From Bacteroidales bacterium (GTDB taxonomy: Bacteria; Bacteroidota; Bacteroidia; Bacteroidales; UBA932): a stretch of 64,000 bases of DNA. The position numbers and the translations under genes were made by a program. The notes beneath the pieces are model-generated. The model was given only the letters and a program-made list of their open reading frames with translations, was not told the DNA's origin and did no database searches. This document shows positions 38,084 to 46,823 of the stretch, in pieces (the first letter of the stretch is position 1; the number at the start of each line of letters is the position of its first letter). Location: assembly GCA_017439305.1 (NCBI GenBank), contig JAFSJK010000010.1, positions 95,949 to 159,948 of the forward strand, given 5' to 3'.

Positions 38084-38715
38084 CGGAGGAGCAGTTCGCC
38101 GAAGAACTCCGGCCGATGGAAGTCAGGGGAGGGGGTGCCGATGGGATTCCAGCTCAGGAAATGCGGGTGGGCGGTCTTGTCGCCGCATTTGTAGATGTTG
38201 GCGCGGAGTTTCTCCGGCAGGTTGTCCGGGTCCACGCCGATCAGTACGAACGGAATCAGGACGGTGACACGCCAGTTCCAGATGCCGCCGTCGAATTCCT
38301 GCGGCCCCTCATACTGGGCGATGCGGAGGATTTCCTCCATCTCTTCCGCCGGCCTCTTGACCCGGTCGGCACGGCCGGCCCCGCGGGCGGCGAGGACCTT
38401 GCCGAGCGGATTGATCTCAAAGTTGTAGTATTCACTTCCATCCGGATTCTCCACGAAGAACTCGACGCAGCTGTCCTCCCACTGGGAACCGTTGTCTTCC
38501 AGGTTCAAGGCACGGAGATCCAGGCCGCTGACGCGGAAATCCACGACAAGGGCATCCTCGGTGCGGGCAATGCGGCCGGCACAGAGCGGAGCGTAGGGGA
38601 ATGCGGAAGGCCAGTTGACCTGGTCCACCAGGAAACGGGCACCCTCGAGCTCGAGGGCGGTATCGAGGTCGACTTCCTCGAAGTCGGCGATGAAGGGGAC
38701 TTGTATCGTTTTCAT
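38080..38715 (-). CDS. CBM9/DOMON-like carbohydrate-binding protein
   Basis: This 211-residue protein has WEDSCVEFFVENPDG, YYNFEINPLG and a C-terminal FHRPEFFGEL, resembling the carbohydrate-binding family 9-like domain of Bacteroidetes proteins. There is no signal peptide, so it may be cytoplasmic. The start overlaps the ABC exporter stop (ATGA) and its own TGA stop overlaps the VanZ-like ATG. Confidence 0.75.
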   Translation of the reverse strand: MKTIQVPFIADFEEVDLDTALELEGARFLVDQVNWPSAFPYAPLCAGRIARTEDALVVDFRVSGLDLRALNLEDNGSQWEDSCVEFFVENPDGSEYYNFEINPLGKVLAARGAGRADRVKRPAEEMEEILRIAQYEGPQEFDGGIWNWRVTVLIPFVLIGVDPDNLPEKLRANIYKCGDKTAHPHFLSWNPIGTPSPDFHRPEFFGELLLR

Positions 38716-40562
38716 AAGGCTTGCATGTCGTTCAGTTTCTTGTAATAGCCGTCCAGGGCGATGAGTTCCTCGTGCCGCCCGCGCTCGACGACCTTGCCTT
38801 CGTGCATCACGATGATTTCGTCGGCATTCTTGATGGTTGAGAGGCGGTGGGCGATGGCGATGGTGGTCCGGCTAGACATCAGGCGGTCCAGGGCGTCCTG
38901 CACGATGCGTTCGGATTCGGTGTCCAGCGAGGCGGTGGCCTCGTCCAGGATCAGGATGGGCGGGTTCTTGAGGATGGCCCGGGCGATGGAAAGGCGCTGG
39001 CGCTGGCCACCGGAGAGCTTGGTGCCCCGGTCGCCGATGTTGGTCTGGTATCCTTCCGGCTTCTCCATGATGAAGTCGTGGGCATTGGCGATTTTCGCCG
39101 CGGCGATGACCTGTTCCTCCGTCGCCCCATCCACGCCGAACGCGATGTTGTTGAAGATGGTGTCATTGAACAGGATCGGGTCCTGGTTGACATTGCCCAT
39201 CAGGGCACGGAGATCCTTGATCTTCAGGTCCTTGACATCCTTTCCATCGATGGTGATCCGCCCGCCGTCCGCGTCGTAGAAACGGGGAATCAGATCCACG
39301 AGGGTGGACTTTCCGGCACCGGATTCCCCGACGATGGCGACCATCTTGCCGCGCGGGATATCCAGGCTGACCCCTTTCAGGATCTGCCTTCCTCCCTCAT
39401 AGGAGAACGTGACGCCTTCGAAGGTGATCCGGTCCTGGAACGCCTTGATTTCCAGCGGATGGGCCGGTTCCTTGATGGGATTCTCCGCTTCCAGGATCCG
39501 GTTGATGCGCTCCATCGAGGCCAGTCCCTTGGGAATGCCGTAGGTGGCACGGGACAGTTCCTTGATGGGCTCGATGACCGAGTAGAGGATGATCATGAAG
39601 AAGATGAACTGGGAGGCGTCCATGAAGGTGCCGCCGAACAGGCCTTTCCCGCGGATGATCAGCCAGCCGCCGAAAGCCAGGACCGCCATGATCATCACGG
39701 TGCCCAGGAACTCGCTCATCGGGTGGGCGAGGGCCTGGCGGGTGTTCACCCGGTTGATTTTCCGGCGCATCCGGTCCGTGACGTTTTCGAAACGGGCCGA
39801 CATCTTCTTCTCGGCATTGAAGGCCTTGACGATGCGGAGGCCCCCCAGGGTTTCCTCCACCTGGGACATGGTGTCGCTCCAAAGGGTCTGGGCCTCCAGC
39901 GACTGGCGCTTGAGCTGCTTGCCGATCACGCCCATCACCCAGATGAAAGCCGGGACGAAGGTGAGCATCACCAGCATCATTTCCGGGCTAAGGAAAATGA
40001 GGATGCCGAAGTAGAACAGGATGAGGATCGGGTCCTTGATCAGCATCTCGATGGAGGCGGTGATGGAGGTTTCCACTTCGGAGACGTCGCCGCTCATCCG
40101 GGCGATGATGTCGCCCTTGCGCTCCTGCGAGAAGAAGCCGATGGGAAGTTGCAGGATCTTGTTGTAGATCCGGTTCCGGATGTCCTTGACGATGCCGGTG
40201 CGGATGGGGATCATCACAGCCGCCGACCCGAAATAGCAGGAAGTCTTGAGGGCGGTGAAAAGGATCATGATCCCGCACAGCAGGAGGAGGGCCGTGACGG
40301 CCCCATGGGCGGCGGAGAAGTCGGAAACCAGCCAATAGGCGTTGTTCACGAGGATGTCCTTGAATTTCATTCCTTCGGTTCCCCAGGGAATGAACGCATA
40401 TTGGACAGTGTCCAGCTTGAACAGGATGTTCAGGAGCGGGACGATGACGGCAAAGGAGAAGATATTGAAGATGGCGGACAGCATGTTCAGGATCACCGCC
40501 CCCGCCAGGTAACGCTTGTAGGGGGAGGCATACTGCCGCATCATCTTGAAGAAATCGTGCAT
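38712..40562 (-). CDS. MsbA-like ABC exporter (fused permease and ATPase)
   Basis: This 616-residue half-transporter has six N-terminal transmembrane helices (about 18-320), then an ATPase with Walker A GESGAGKST, Q-loop NVNQDP, signature LSGGQRQR, Walker B ILILDEATASLD and a switch His in AIAHRLST. It probably flips lipids or exports a hydrophobic substrate. The frame stays open to 41186, but that part is antisense to the glycosyltransferase gene. I chose the ATG at 40562 because a promoter lies just upstream. It ends in TGA. Confidence 0.92.
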   Translation of the reverse strand: MHDFFKMMRQYASPYKRYLAGAVILNMLSAIFNIFSFAVIVPLLNILFKLDTVQYAFIPWGTEGMKFKDILVNNAYWLVSDFSAAHGAVTALLLLCGIMILFTALKTSCYFGSAAVMIPIRTGIVKDIRNRIYNKILQLPIGFFSQERKGDIIARMSGDVSEVETSITASIEMLIKDPILILFYFGILIFLSPEMMLVMLTFVPAFIWVMGVIGKQLKRQSLEAQTLWSDTMSQVEETLGGLRIVKAFNAEKKMSARFENVTDRMRRKINRVNTRQALAHPMSEFLGTVMIMAVLAFGGWLIIRGKGLFGGTFMDASQFIFFMIILYSVIEPIKELSRATYGIPKGLASMERINRILEAENPIKEPAHPLEIKAFQDRITFEGVTFSYEGGRQILKGVSLDIPRGKMVAIVGESGAGKSTLVDLIPRFYDADGGRITIDGKDVKDLKIKDLRALMGNVNQDPILFNDTIFNNIAFGVDGATEEQVIAAAKIANAHDFIMEKPEGYQTNIGDRGTKLSGGQRQRLSIARAILKNPPILILDEATASLDTESERIVQDALDRLMSSRTTIAIAHRLSTIKNADEIIVMHEGKVVERGRHEELIALDGYYKKLNDMQAL

Positions 40563-40585
40563 TTGGATAGACAATGTATAACAGA

Positions 40586-40612
40586 CAAATTTAATCATTT
40601 TCACTATCTTTG
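40586..40612. promoter_or_regulatory. divergent promoter pair
   Basis: On the minus strand TAAATTTG (40593-40586) lies 23 nt before the ABC exporter ATG. On the plus strand TATCTTTG (40605-40612) lies 20 nt before the glycosyltransferase ATG. Both match the Bacteroidetes -7 consensus. Confidence 0.65.
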
Positions 40613-40632
40613 CAAAGTTAATCCCTCCTGTC

Positions 40633-41502
40633 ATGCCCGAGATTGTCTTTGTCATTCCGGTCCGGAACCTTGAAACGCTCCACCGCGCCCTTTCCATGCT
40701 TTCATTCCAAAAGGGGGGCGGCGTCAGCGCCGTCGTCGTGGATTTCGCCGGCTCCGATGCGGTCGAATCCGCCGTCGCCGACTTCGAACACCGTCTGCCC
40801 GTTACCATCCGGAAAACGGCCCTGGAAGGCCAGCCGCTATGGAAATGCTGTCTGGATTCCGCTCCTGATGCGGAATGGGTGTGCTTCGTCACTCCTGGCG
40901 TAGACCTGACGGAAACGAGCGTGATGCGGATGCGCCGGTGCATCGACAAGCATCCTTCCTTCGATGTTTTCCGTTGGAATCTGGCGGAACCCGCCCGGAA
41001 ATGGGGGCTCAAGACCTCTCCCGAGCGCCTGTTCCTCCGCGTTTTCGAGGAAGGGGATGAGGCGCCCCTCACCTCCTTCGTCTTCCGTGCCAAGACCCTC
41101 CGGGATGCCTTCGAAGCGGATTCCGAAGCTGCCGGCATGGCCCAAGCCATCATCCTTACCGCCGCCAAGGACTCCGGTATCCGCACGGTACGGTGGGAGC
41201 GTGTCGGTTACATCGCCCCGGCCCATTCCACCGATCCCTCCATGGTGGAGAAGGAAGTCCGCTCCCGGCTGGCCTTCTTCCGCTGGTCCGAGCGCTATTT
41301 CGGGGAGGAATATCCTCTCGGCACCGGCGACCGCCTGGACCTCTTCGCCCGCGAGTTGGCCCGCCTCTATCCGAGCTTTACCCCGGATGAATTGAAAGAG
41401 GACCTGAACACCTTCGCTGTCGTGAACGGACCCATCCGTCGGATGCGTGCTGCATCGGCCCTGAAAGCCGCCCTGAAGGAACGTCAGGAATCTTTGAAAT
41501 AA
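40633..41502 (+). CDS. glycosyltransferase family 2-like protein
   Basis: This 289-residue protein starts with a GT-A-like segment, IVFVIPVRNLETL and VVVDFAGSD. It lacks an obvious DxD, the corresponding part reading FVTPGVDLTE, so the activity is uncertain. The C-terminal part (about 190-289) is helical and charged. It is the last ordinary chromosomal gene before the tRNA gene and the AT-richer accessory region. It ends in TAA. Confidence 0.6.
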   Translation: MPEIVFVIPVRNLETLHRALSMLSFQKGGGVSAVVVDFAGSDAVESAVADFEHRLPVTIRKTALEGQPLWKCCLDSAPDAEWVCFVTPGVDLTETSVMRMRRCIDKHPSFDVFRWNLAEPARKWGLKTSPERLFLRVFEEGDEAPLTSFVFRAKTLRDAFEADSEAAGMAQAIILTAAKDSGIRTVRWERVGYIAPAHSTDPSMVEKEVRSRLAFFRWSERYFGEEYPLGTGDRLDLFARELARLYPSFTPDELKEDLNTFAVVNGPIRRMRAASALKAALKERQESLK

Positions 41503-41560
41503 TTTCTTGCTTTTTCGGAAAAGAATACCGATATTTGCAATCCCTTTCAAACAGGGACCT

Positions 41561-41633
41561 CTGGATGTAGCGCAGTTGGTAGCGCACCTGGTTAGGGACC
41601 AGGAGGTCGCTGGTTCAAGTCCAGTCATCCAGA
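41561..41633 (+). tRNA. tRNA-Pro, anticodon read as AGG
   Basis: A 73-nt cloverleaf: acceptor CTGGATG/CATCCAG, D stem GCGC/GCGC, anticodon stem CCTGG/CCAGG around loop TTAGGGA, T stem GCTGG/CCAGT around TTCAAGT, discriminator A73. C1-G72 with A73 fits tRNA-Pro. By standard geometry positions 34-36 are AGG, an unusual proline anticodon in bacteria. CCA is not encoded. It marks the left edge of the accessory region and could be an integration target, though no integrase is seen. Confidence 0.85.
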
Positions 41634-41645
41634 CAACACTGAATC

Positions 41646-41680
41646 AAGCACTTGCGGAAACGCAGGTGCTTTTTCTTTTT
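41646..41680 (+). terminator. rho-independent terminator after tRNA-Pro
   Basis: AAGCACTTGCG and CGCAGGTGCTT pair in an 11-bp stem (one G-U) around a GAAA tetraloop, followed by TTTTCTTTTT. It ends tRNA transcription 13 nt past the discriminator base. Confidence 0.85.
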
Positions 41681-42072
41681 CTAGTCGCAGTTTTGTCGCA
41701 GTTTCAGCCTTTTATAACGTATCTTTTATGCTGCTTTGAACGGTAGAAAGACTGCGTTGAAGAGGATATAAAAGCAGTCACATTCGATATAATACCGAGC
41801 GTCATACCCTGGTCCTGGAGGTAAATGAATTGATCCGGCTTCTCAAAGGTCGTCAATCTCCCCGAAGAATCCAAGATGGTCTTGTCGCTTTTTTCCGGAA
41901 GTCGGATTGTAATAGAATCGTGGATATGGCAGGATAGGTATTACTATAGAACCCAGTTCCTAATATGTTCTTCGTTCCTGAGTAGATATTTCTCTGTAAT
42001 AGATATGACGTTGGCAAAAGCAAAGAAACCTGGGGATAGCGGTTAGATATGGCTCTTCTACAAAGGTAAGGG
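41681..42072. other. non-coding segment between tRNA-Pro and recoded operon
   Basis: No convincing gene is present. A tandem 11-bp repeat GTCGCAGTTTT/GTCGCAGTTTC occupies 41684-41705 and may be a recombination scar. Short open frames on both strands have no recognisable motifs. The segment is visibly AT-richer than the sequence to its left. Confidence 0.5.
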
Positions 42073-42103
42073 TTTGATTGTTTGTGGGAAATGCCTATCT
42101 TTG
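42073..42103 (+). promoter_or_regulatory. promoter of the recoded lipoprotein operon
   Basis: TTTG at 42073-42076 and TATCTTTG at 42096-42103 are separated by exactly 19 bp, the textbook Bacteroidetes -33/-7 spacing. Transcription would start near 42110, giving a leader of about 295 nt before the ATG at 42405. Confidence 0.8.
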
Positions 42104-42109
42104 TTCCTA

Positions 42110-42404
42110 AGGATAACCGGACTGTCCAAAGGTCCGGGAGCATGCGGAGGGGGTGACATTCGGGAGTAGCGCTTATCCACGTTCACGGCCCGGATTGTCA
42201 GAGAGGAGAGGCCGGGAAAGAATGGTGCAAGGACGGGGAATGGAAAGTACGCTGTATTACGCTGGATAGGGATATTCAGGCAAGTCAGTGCGGCTGTCGT
42301 CCGGAGATAGGCACATAAAGGCAGTTCTTTCCGAAGGGGCTGGTTTCCTAATCCCCATTTCCCATGTCTCCCAAGCCGGATAGTCCATAGATGACCTGGG
42401 ATAT
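42110..42404 (+). promoter_or_regulatory. long 5' leader of the recoded operon
   Basis: The leader is GC-richer than the genes that follow and can fold: CCGGAC/GTCCGG at about 42117-42136 and CCCGG/CCGGG at about 42191-42219. I do not recognise a riboswitch or known RNA family. It also contains the small frame described at 42142. Confidence 0.45.
42142..42318 (+). CDS. possible leader ORF with UGA as codon 5
   Basis: From the ATG at 42142 the frame reads MRRG, then TGA, then 53 further codons to TAA at 42316. If UGA is glycine this is a 58-residue cysteine-containing peptide (HGPDCQRGEAGKEWC, SQCGCRPEIGT). With UGA as stop it is a 4-residue peptide. No homologue is recognised and the frame may be chance, but its position in the leader would suit a sensor of UGA decoding. 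Confidence 0.25.
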
Positions 42405-44771
42405 ATGCACTGAGACAAACCCTTATTCTGAATCCGGCATATCTTCAAGTCCCTGACCGCTTCTCTCCTGGTGGCCTTCTTCCTTGTGTCCTGTGGTGGG
42501 AAAGAGCCTGTCGATCCAACTCCTACTCCCGGTCCTGGTCCCGATCCAAAACCGCCCGTCGAAACCAAGGATACCAAAGCCCCTACCATCACCGTCAAGA
42601 TAACCGAAAAGAATGTCATTGCCGGAGTGGTCGTGTCAGTGAAGGACAATCAGCTCTTCTTTGACCAAGACGTTGCCACCTCCTGGACTGATGACATTTC
42701 CAAGTCATGCAAGGTTGAATTATCCCTTCTCCCTTCCGGCGGACAATCCAAAACCATTAATTCCGGCGACAAACTGGAAGAGGCCGGAACATTACAATTG
42801 AAGGTTCTTGATGAGGCCGGGAATTCTTCATCCGCCGAAATCAAACTCACCTTATCCGATACCAAGGCTCCGGAAATTGAGGTTAAAATCTCCGAGAAGA
42901 ATGTTGTCGCCGGTGTCAAAGTCAATGTCGAAGGCGATCAACTCTTCTTTGATGACCAGGTAGCAGCTTCGTGGAAAGATGACTATTCTGAAAGCCTCAC
43001 AGTCAATGTCCAGTATTTCCCTGAAAACTCATCAACCGGCAAGTCCATCGAATCTGGAGAAACCCTCTTCGACGCCGGGAAACTTACCATCCAAGTGGCT
43101 GATGAGTTCCAGAACAAGGCTACTGCCGAGATAACCCTGACTGCAGTTGCTATCTATGGGCTCGAGATTCTCCAGGGTAAGACTCTTCAGGTGGACCAGG
43201 AAGTCAATCTCCTCGAAGGATTGACCATCACGGAAGGACTAATTCTCAAGAAGGTCGAGGTAGAAGAGAACGGAACGAGGGATGTGGTCACTGAGCCAAA
43301 GACTTATACCCCTGAATATCCGGGAACCATCAATATCATCCTCACCCTCTCAAAACGGGATGGAAGTACAATGGAAGTTAAAGCCGAGAATCTGGTAATC
43401 AATCCTCTGGGTTACGATAAACTGGCAGTCATCGACTTGAAACCCGTCGATATCCTCCCCATCATAGGACAGGTCGAATCAGGAGACAAGCAAGTCTATG
43501 ACCATATCGACCACCTCCGTCTGGCCGAAGCGACCCGAATGAGGGACATGATGTGGGAGTACGGAGCTGGGATTCATTCAACCGACGAATACCGTCAACT
43601 GATGGGGAGGCTCGTAGCCGGAATGGTGGATGAGTATCCTGGGGGATATGATGATTTCGAGGTCATCGGGCAGATCAATCCAAACTTGAAAGGGAATGAG
43701 CATTCCCACAGGGAGTGGAGCATCCTTCATACGCTGGTCAACCATGCGAATCTCAAAGTCGTATATACACATCTGGAACAATGGCAAGATAAACTGGATT
43801 CATTTATTCAGGATCATCCAACGTCCATCTCTATTTTCTGATGCTCACAATATGCGCAGGTCAGCAAAGATAAATTCCTGAAATGGACCGAGAACGATAT
43901 AGTTGTGGAGTTATGTAGATCGGGGAAACTCATTCTGTTCAAGTCTGGAGGAAATATCGAAACTGAGAACTGAATCCTAATCAACAAGACCTTCCACAGA
44001 GACATCGACGGAGACGAGCACGGTTTCTACTCCCTTCAGGCCAATGCCAACGGAAAGAATGATGCCTCTGCGGACAAAACACTGCTGGTCACCATCGGAA
44101 CGAATGCCGCTGGAGACATCGACCAGACCGATGAGATATATGCCAGCAGCGTGTTCCCCGTAGGGTTTCACGACCAGGCCCTATTCGCCTGACGTGCTTT
44201 CCCGTATCATAGGTTAAGTGATGGCAAAATCGGAGCAGAAGGGAATACAAACAACAGGAAATACGCCACATCCTACACGAATTACGTTAATACAGCCATG
44301 ATGTCCATCTGCTTCCAGATGTACGCTGAAGTCAAAGACGTCGATGAACTGCTTGAAATGGTCCGTTCAACCGCCCTGACCGACTACATCAGACTCGACG
44401 GAATGACTCAACCCCTCCAACTCATCAATCCGGCTGGCTTCTATAAAAAGTATCTAACTCCCTCCACAATTCCCTCTTCCATATCATTGGGTGAAACCAC
44501 GGAACTACAGAAAGGCTACTACAAAGGCGTTATCTTCAACATCCCTGGTGCCGAAGTCAAGATTAACGGCGAGTGGATTTCCTTTGACGCCAAGAATAAA
44601 GACCTCATCCTCGCTCAAAATCCTATGAACCTTGAATGGAGACTCAATGGTGCTTTCCTTAGGAAATATGGTTATACCTCTGGTCAGACTCTCCAAGGTC
44701 AAATCATTACAGTAGATGACCAGTGGAATGGGCTGAGGCTGGAGAAAGATATTACAATTCAAATCAACTAG
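42405..44771 (+). CDS. recoded lipoprotein A (UGA read as Gly), Ig-like and subtilase-like
   Basis: One frame of 788 codons runs from the ATG at 42405 to TAG, through TGAs at 42411, 42429, 43839, 43971 and 44190, with no in-frame TAA or TAG. The signal peptide ends LVAFFLVSCGG, an SPII lipobox followed by a Pro-rich linker. Two HYR-like Ig domains follow (DTKAPTITVKI; DTKAPEIEVKI), then a unique domain with VYDHIDHLRLAEATRMRDMM. A region faintly like a degenerate subtilase comes next (NEHSHREWS, FKSGGN, YATSYTNYV), then a C-terminal domain ending GLRLEKDITIQIN. Trp is encoded by TGG, so UGA is not Trp. TGAs at 43839 and 44190 face GGA and GGC in paralogues. It is the first gene of three, with 3-nt gaps. 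Confidence 0.9.
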
Positions 44772-44774
44772 GCC

Positions 44775-46820
44775 ATGCATAAATTCTTCCCCTCCCGACT
44801 TTTGGCCTGATTCCTGGTGCTCTCTGTCCTGCTTTCCTGTGGTGGAGACGAGCCGATAGATCCAACACCCGTCACTCCCGTTACCCCAGTTAATCCTCCC
44901 ACACCGGAGAAGGATACCACGGCTCCGACAATTACTGTGTCCAAGAGCACCATAAACGTCATTTCAGGCCCTTCATTGACAGTCTCAGGGAATGAACTGA
45001 AGATTGGTTCCGACCTGGTTGCATCCTGGAAAGACGACAAATCCACAGCCTGCACTGTCTCTACCACCTTAACGCCAATGGGAGGTACTGCAAAGACCAT
45101 CAATTCCGGAGACAAACTCTCCGAAGAAGGAAAGCTACAGGTGAAAGTATCCGATGAAGCCGGGAATTCTTCGACATCAGAGATAACTTTGACGGCCATA
45201 GCGGTATACGGACTAGAGATTCTACAAAGCAAGACTCTTCAGATAGACCAGGAAGTTAATCTCCTCGATGGAATTACGTTTGCAGATGGCCTGACACTCC
45301 AGAAAGTCGAAATCGAGCAGGATGGAACGAGGAGCGTAATTCCCGATGCTACCAAATATACTCCTGAGGTTCCTGGCTCCATCAATATTATCCTCACTCT
45401 TTCCAGAACAGACGAAAGCACAATAGAAGTTAAAGTTGAGAATATGACGGTCAATGGGATTGAATATCTCCCGGTATCCATTACCGATATCAAACCGGTC
45501 GATGTTTTCCCGCAAATAGCCCAGATAGAAGCGGGTGACCCAAACATCTACAGTTATGTCGAAGACCTGAGAGTGGCAGAAGCTTATGTGATTAGAGAGA
45601 TGATGTCTATGTATGGGGTCGGCAATTATAGTCCTGAAGAGTATCAGCAACTATTGTCGAGAATCAATATTGGCTTGATTAACGAATTACCGGATGACTA
45701 CGCAAATTATGAATGGATTTGACCCAGCACTGATAATGTGAGCATCTCCGATCATTCTAGATACACCTTCCAGAACCTGACCTCTTTAAAAGGAGAATAC
45801 ACTTGTATAAAGAATCTTAGCGACTTGGGAGAAGGTTGGGCTAAGAATCTTTACTACTTTGCCTCAATACACCCCGATGACATTTTTATATTCTCCAGTT
45901 CAACATCTCGTGAGTACTATACTCATAATCAATACAAACAATTTATATTCAATCAGAGCCTCATAGACTTATGTAATCTCCCGAATGTGTTAATTTACGT
46001 GGCATGATGAGATACAGGTACAGTCAATTGAGTGCTTTATAAAAAAGTGTATAACGGGCTCTACGAGTCGGATTGAGATGGTATGTATAATTCCTCTTCC
46101 ATGGCAAATTCGGATCAGAACAATTATCCGGACAGCAATATGAGGGTGGTAATATGAAGTAATGACAAATGAGATGTCGATATGACTAATTCTATGGGAA
46201 GCACGTTCCCTGTCGGGTTTGATGATGGTGTTATCGTATCAGGCCATCCGATACTGCCTTATAACTTGAATTGAAAACTTTTTGGTGAAGATTTACCAAG
46301 GAACTGATCGTATGTCACTTCACTTGTCACTCCAGCCACAGCCAGCGAAGTGCAGCTGATATTCGGTCTATACGCCGATGTGAAAGACGCCGATACATTA
46401 CTGGAGATGATTGAAAGTGAAACGGAGGCTGACTACATTTCGCTGAACGGTATAACTCAAGCTCAGCAAAAGTATAGCCCGGCGATCTTTGTCAAAAAAT
46501 ACTGCATGACAGTGGATATTCCTGGCAGTATGGCCCTGGATGAAACAGTTTCCTTGAACAAAGAATGGTACAAAGGCCTCATCTTCAACATCCCCGGTGC
46601 TGAAGTCAAGATTAACGGCGAATGGATTCCCTTTACCGCCGAGAATGCAAGCCGAATCAAAGCCACCAATCCAATGAATCTCGAGTGGAGGCTTAATGGT
46701 ACTCTTCTTAGGAAATATGGCTATACTTCCGGGCAGACTCTCCAAGGTCAGATAATAACAGTTGACGACCAGTGGAATGGACTGAGATTAGAGAAGAATA
46801 TTACAATCCAAATCAACTAG
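44775..46820 (+). CDS. recoded lipoprotein B (UGA read as Gly)
   Basis: This is 681 codons from the ATG at 44775 to TAG. In-frame TGAs lie at 44808, 45720, 46005, 46008, 46029, 46074, 46155, 46170, 46272 and 46305. The first TGA lies within the hydrophobic core of the signal peptide (MHKFFPSRLLA-TGA-FLVLSVLLSCGG), so without UGA decoding the protein cannot be made from this start. It has one Ig-like domain instead of two, then the shared EATRIRDMM-like domain (here EAYVIREMM), the subtilase-like region with TSLVTPATAS, and the conserved C-terminal domain. The double TGA at 46005-46010 faces GGA GGA in both sister genes. TGAs at 45720, 46074, 46155, 46170, 46272 and 46305 also face GGN codons. 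Confidence 0.92.
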
Positions 46821-46823
46821 TCC

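Noticed and set aside
38712-41186. 824-residue ABC protein with a long N-terminal extension
   Set aside because: The extension is antisense to the glycosyltransferase gene and lies upstream of the promoter at 40593-40586.
41853-42143. 96-residue minus-strand ORF
   Set aside because: No motif, overlaps the operon promoter region and has no promoter of its own.
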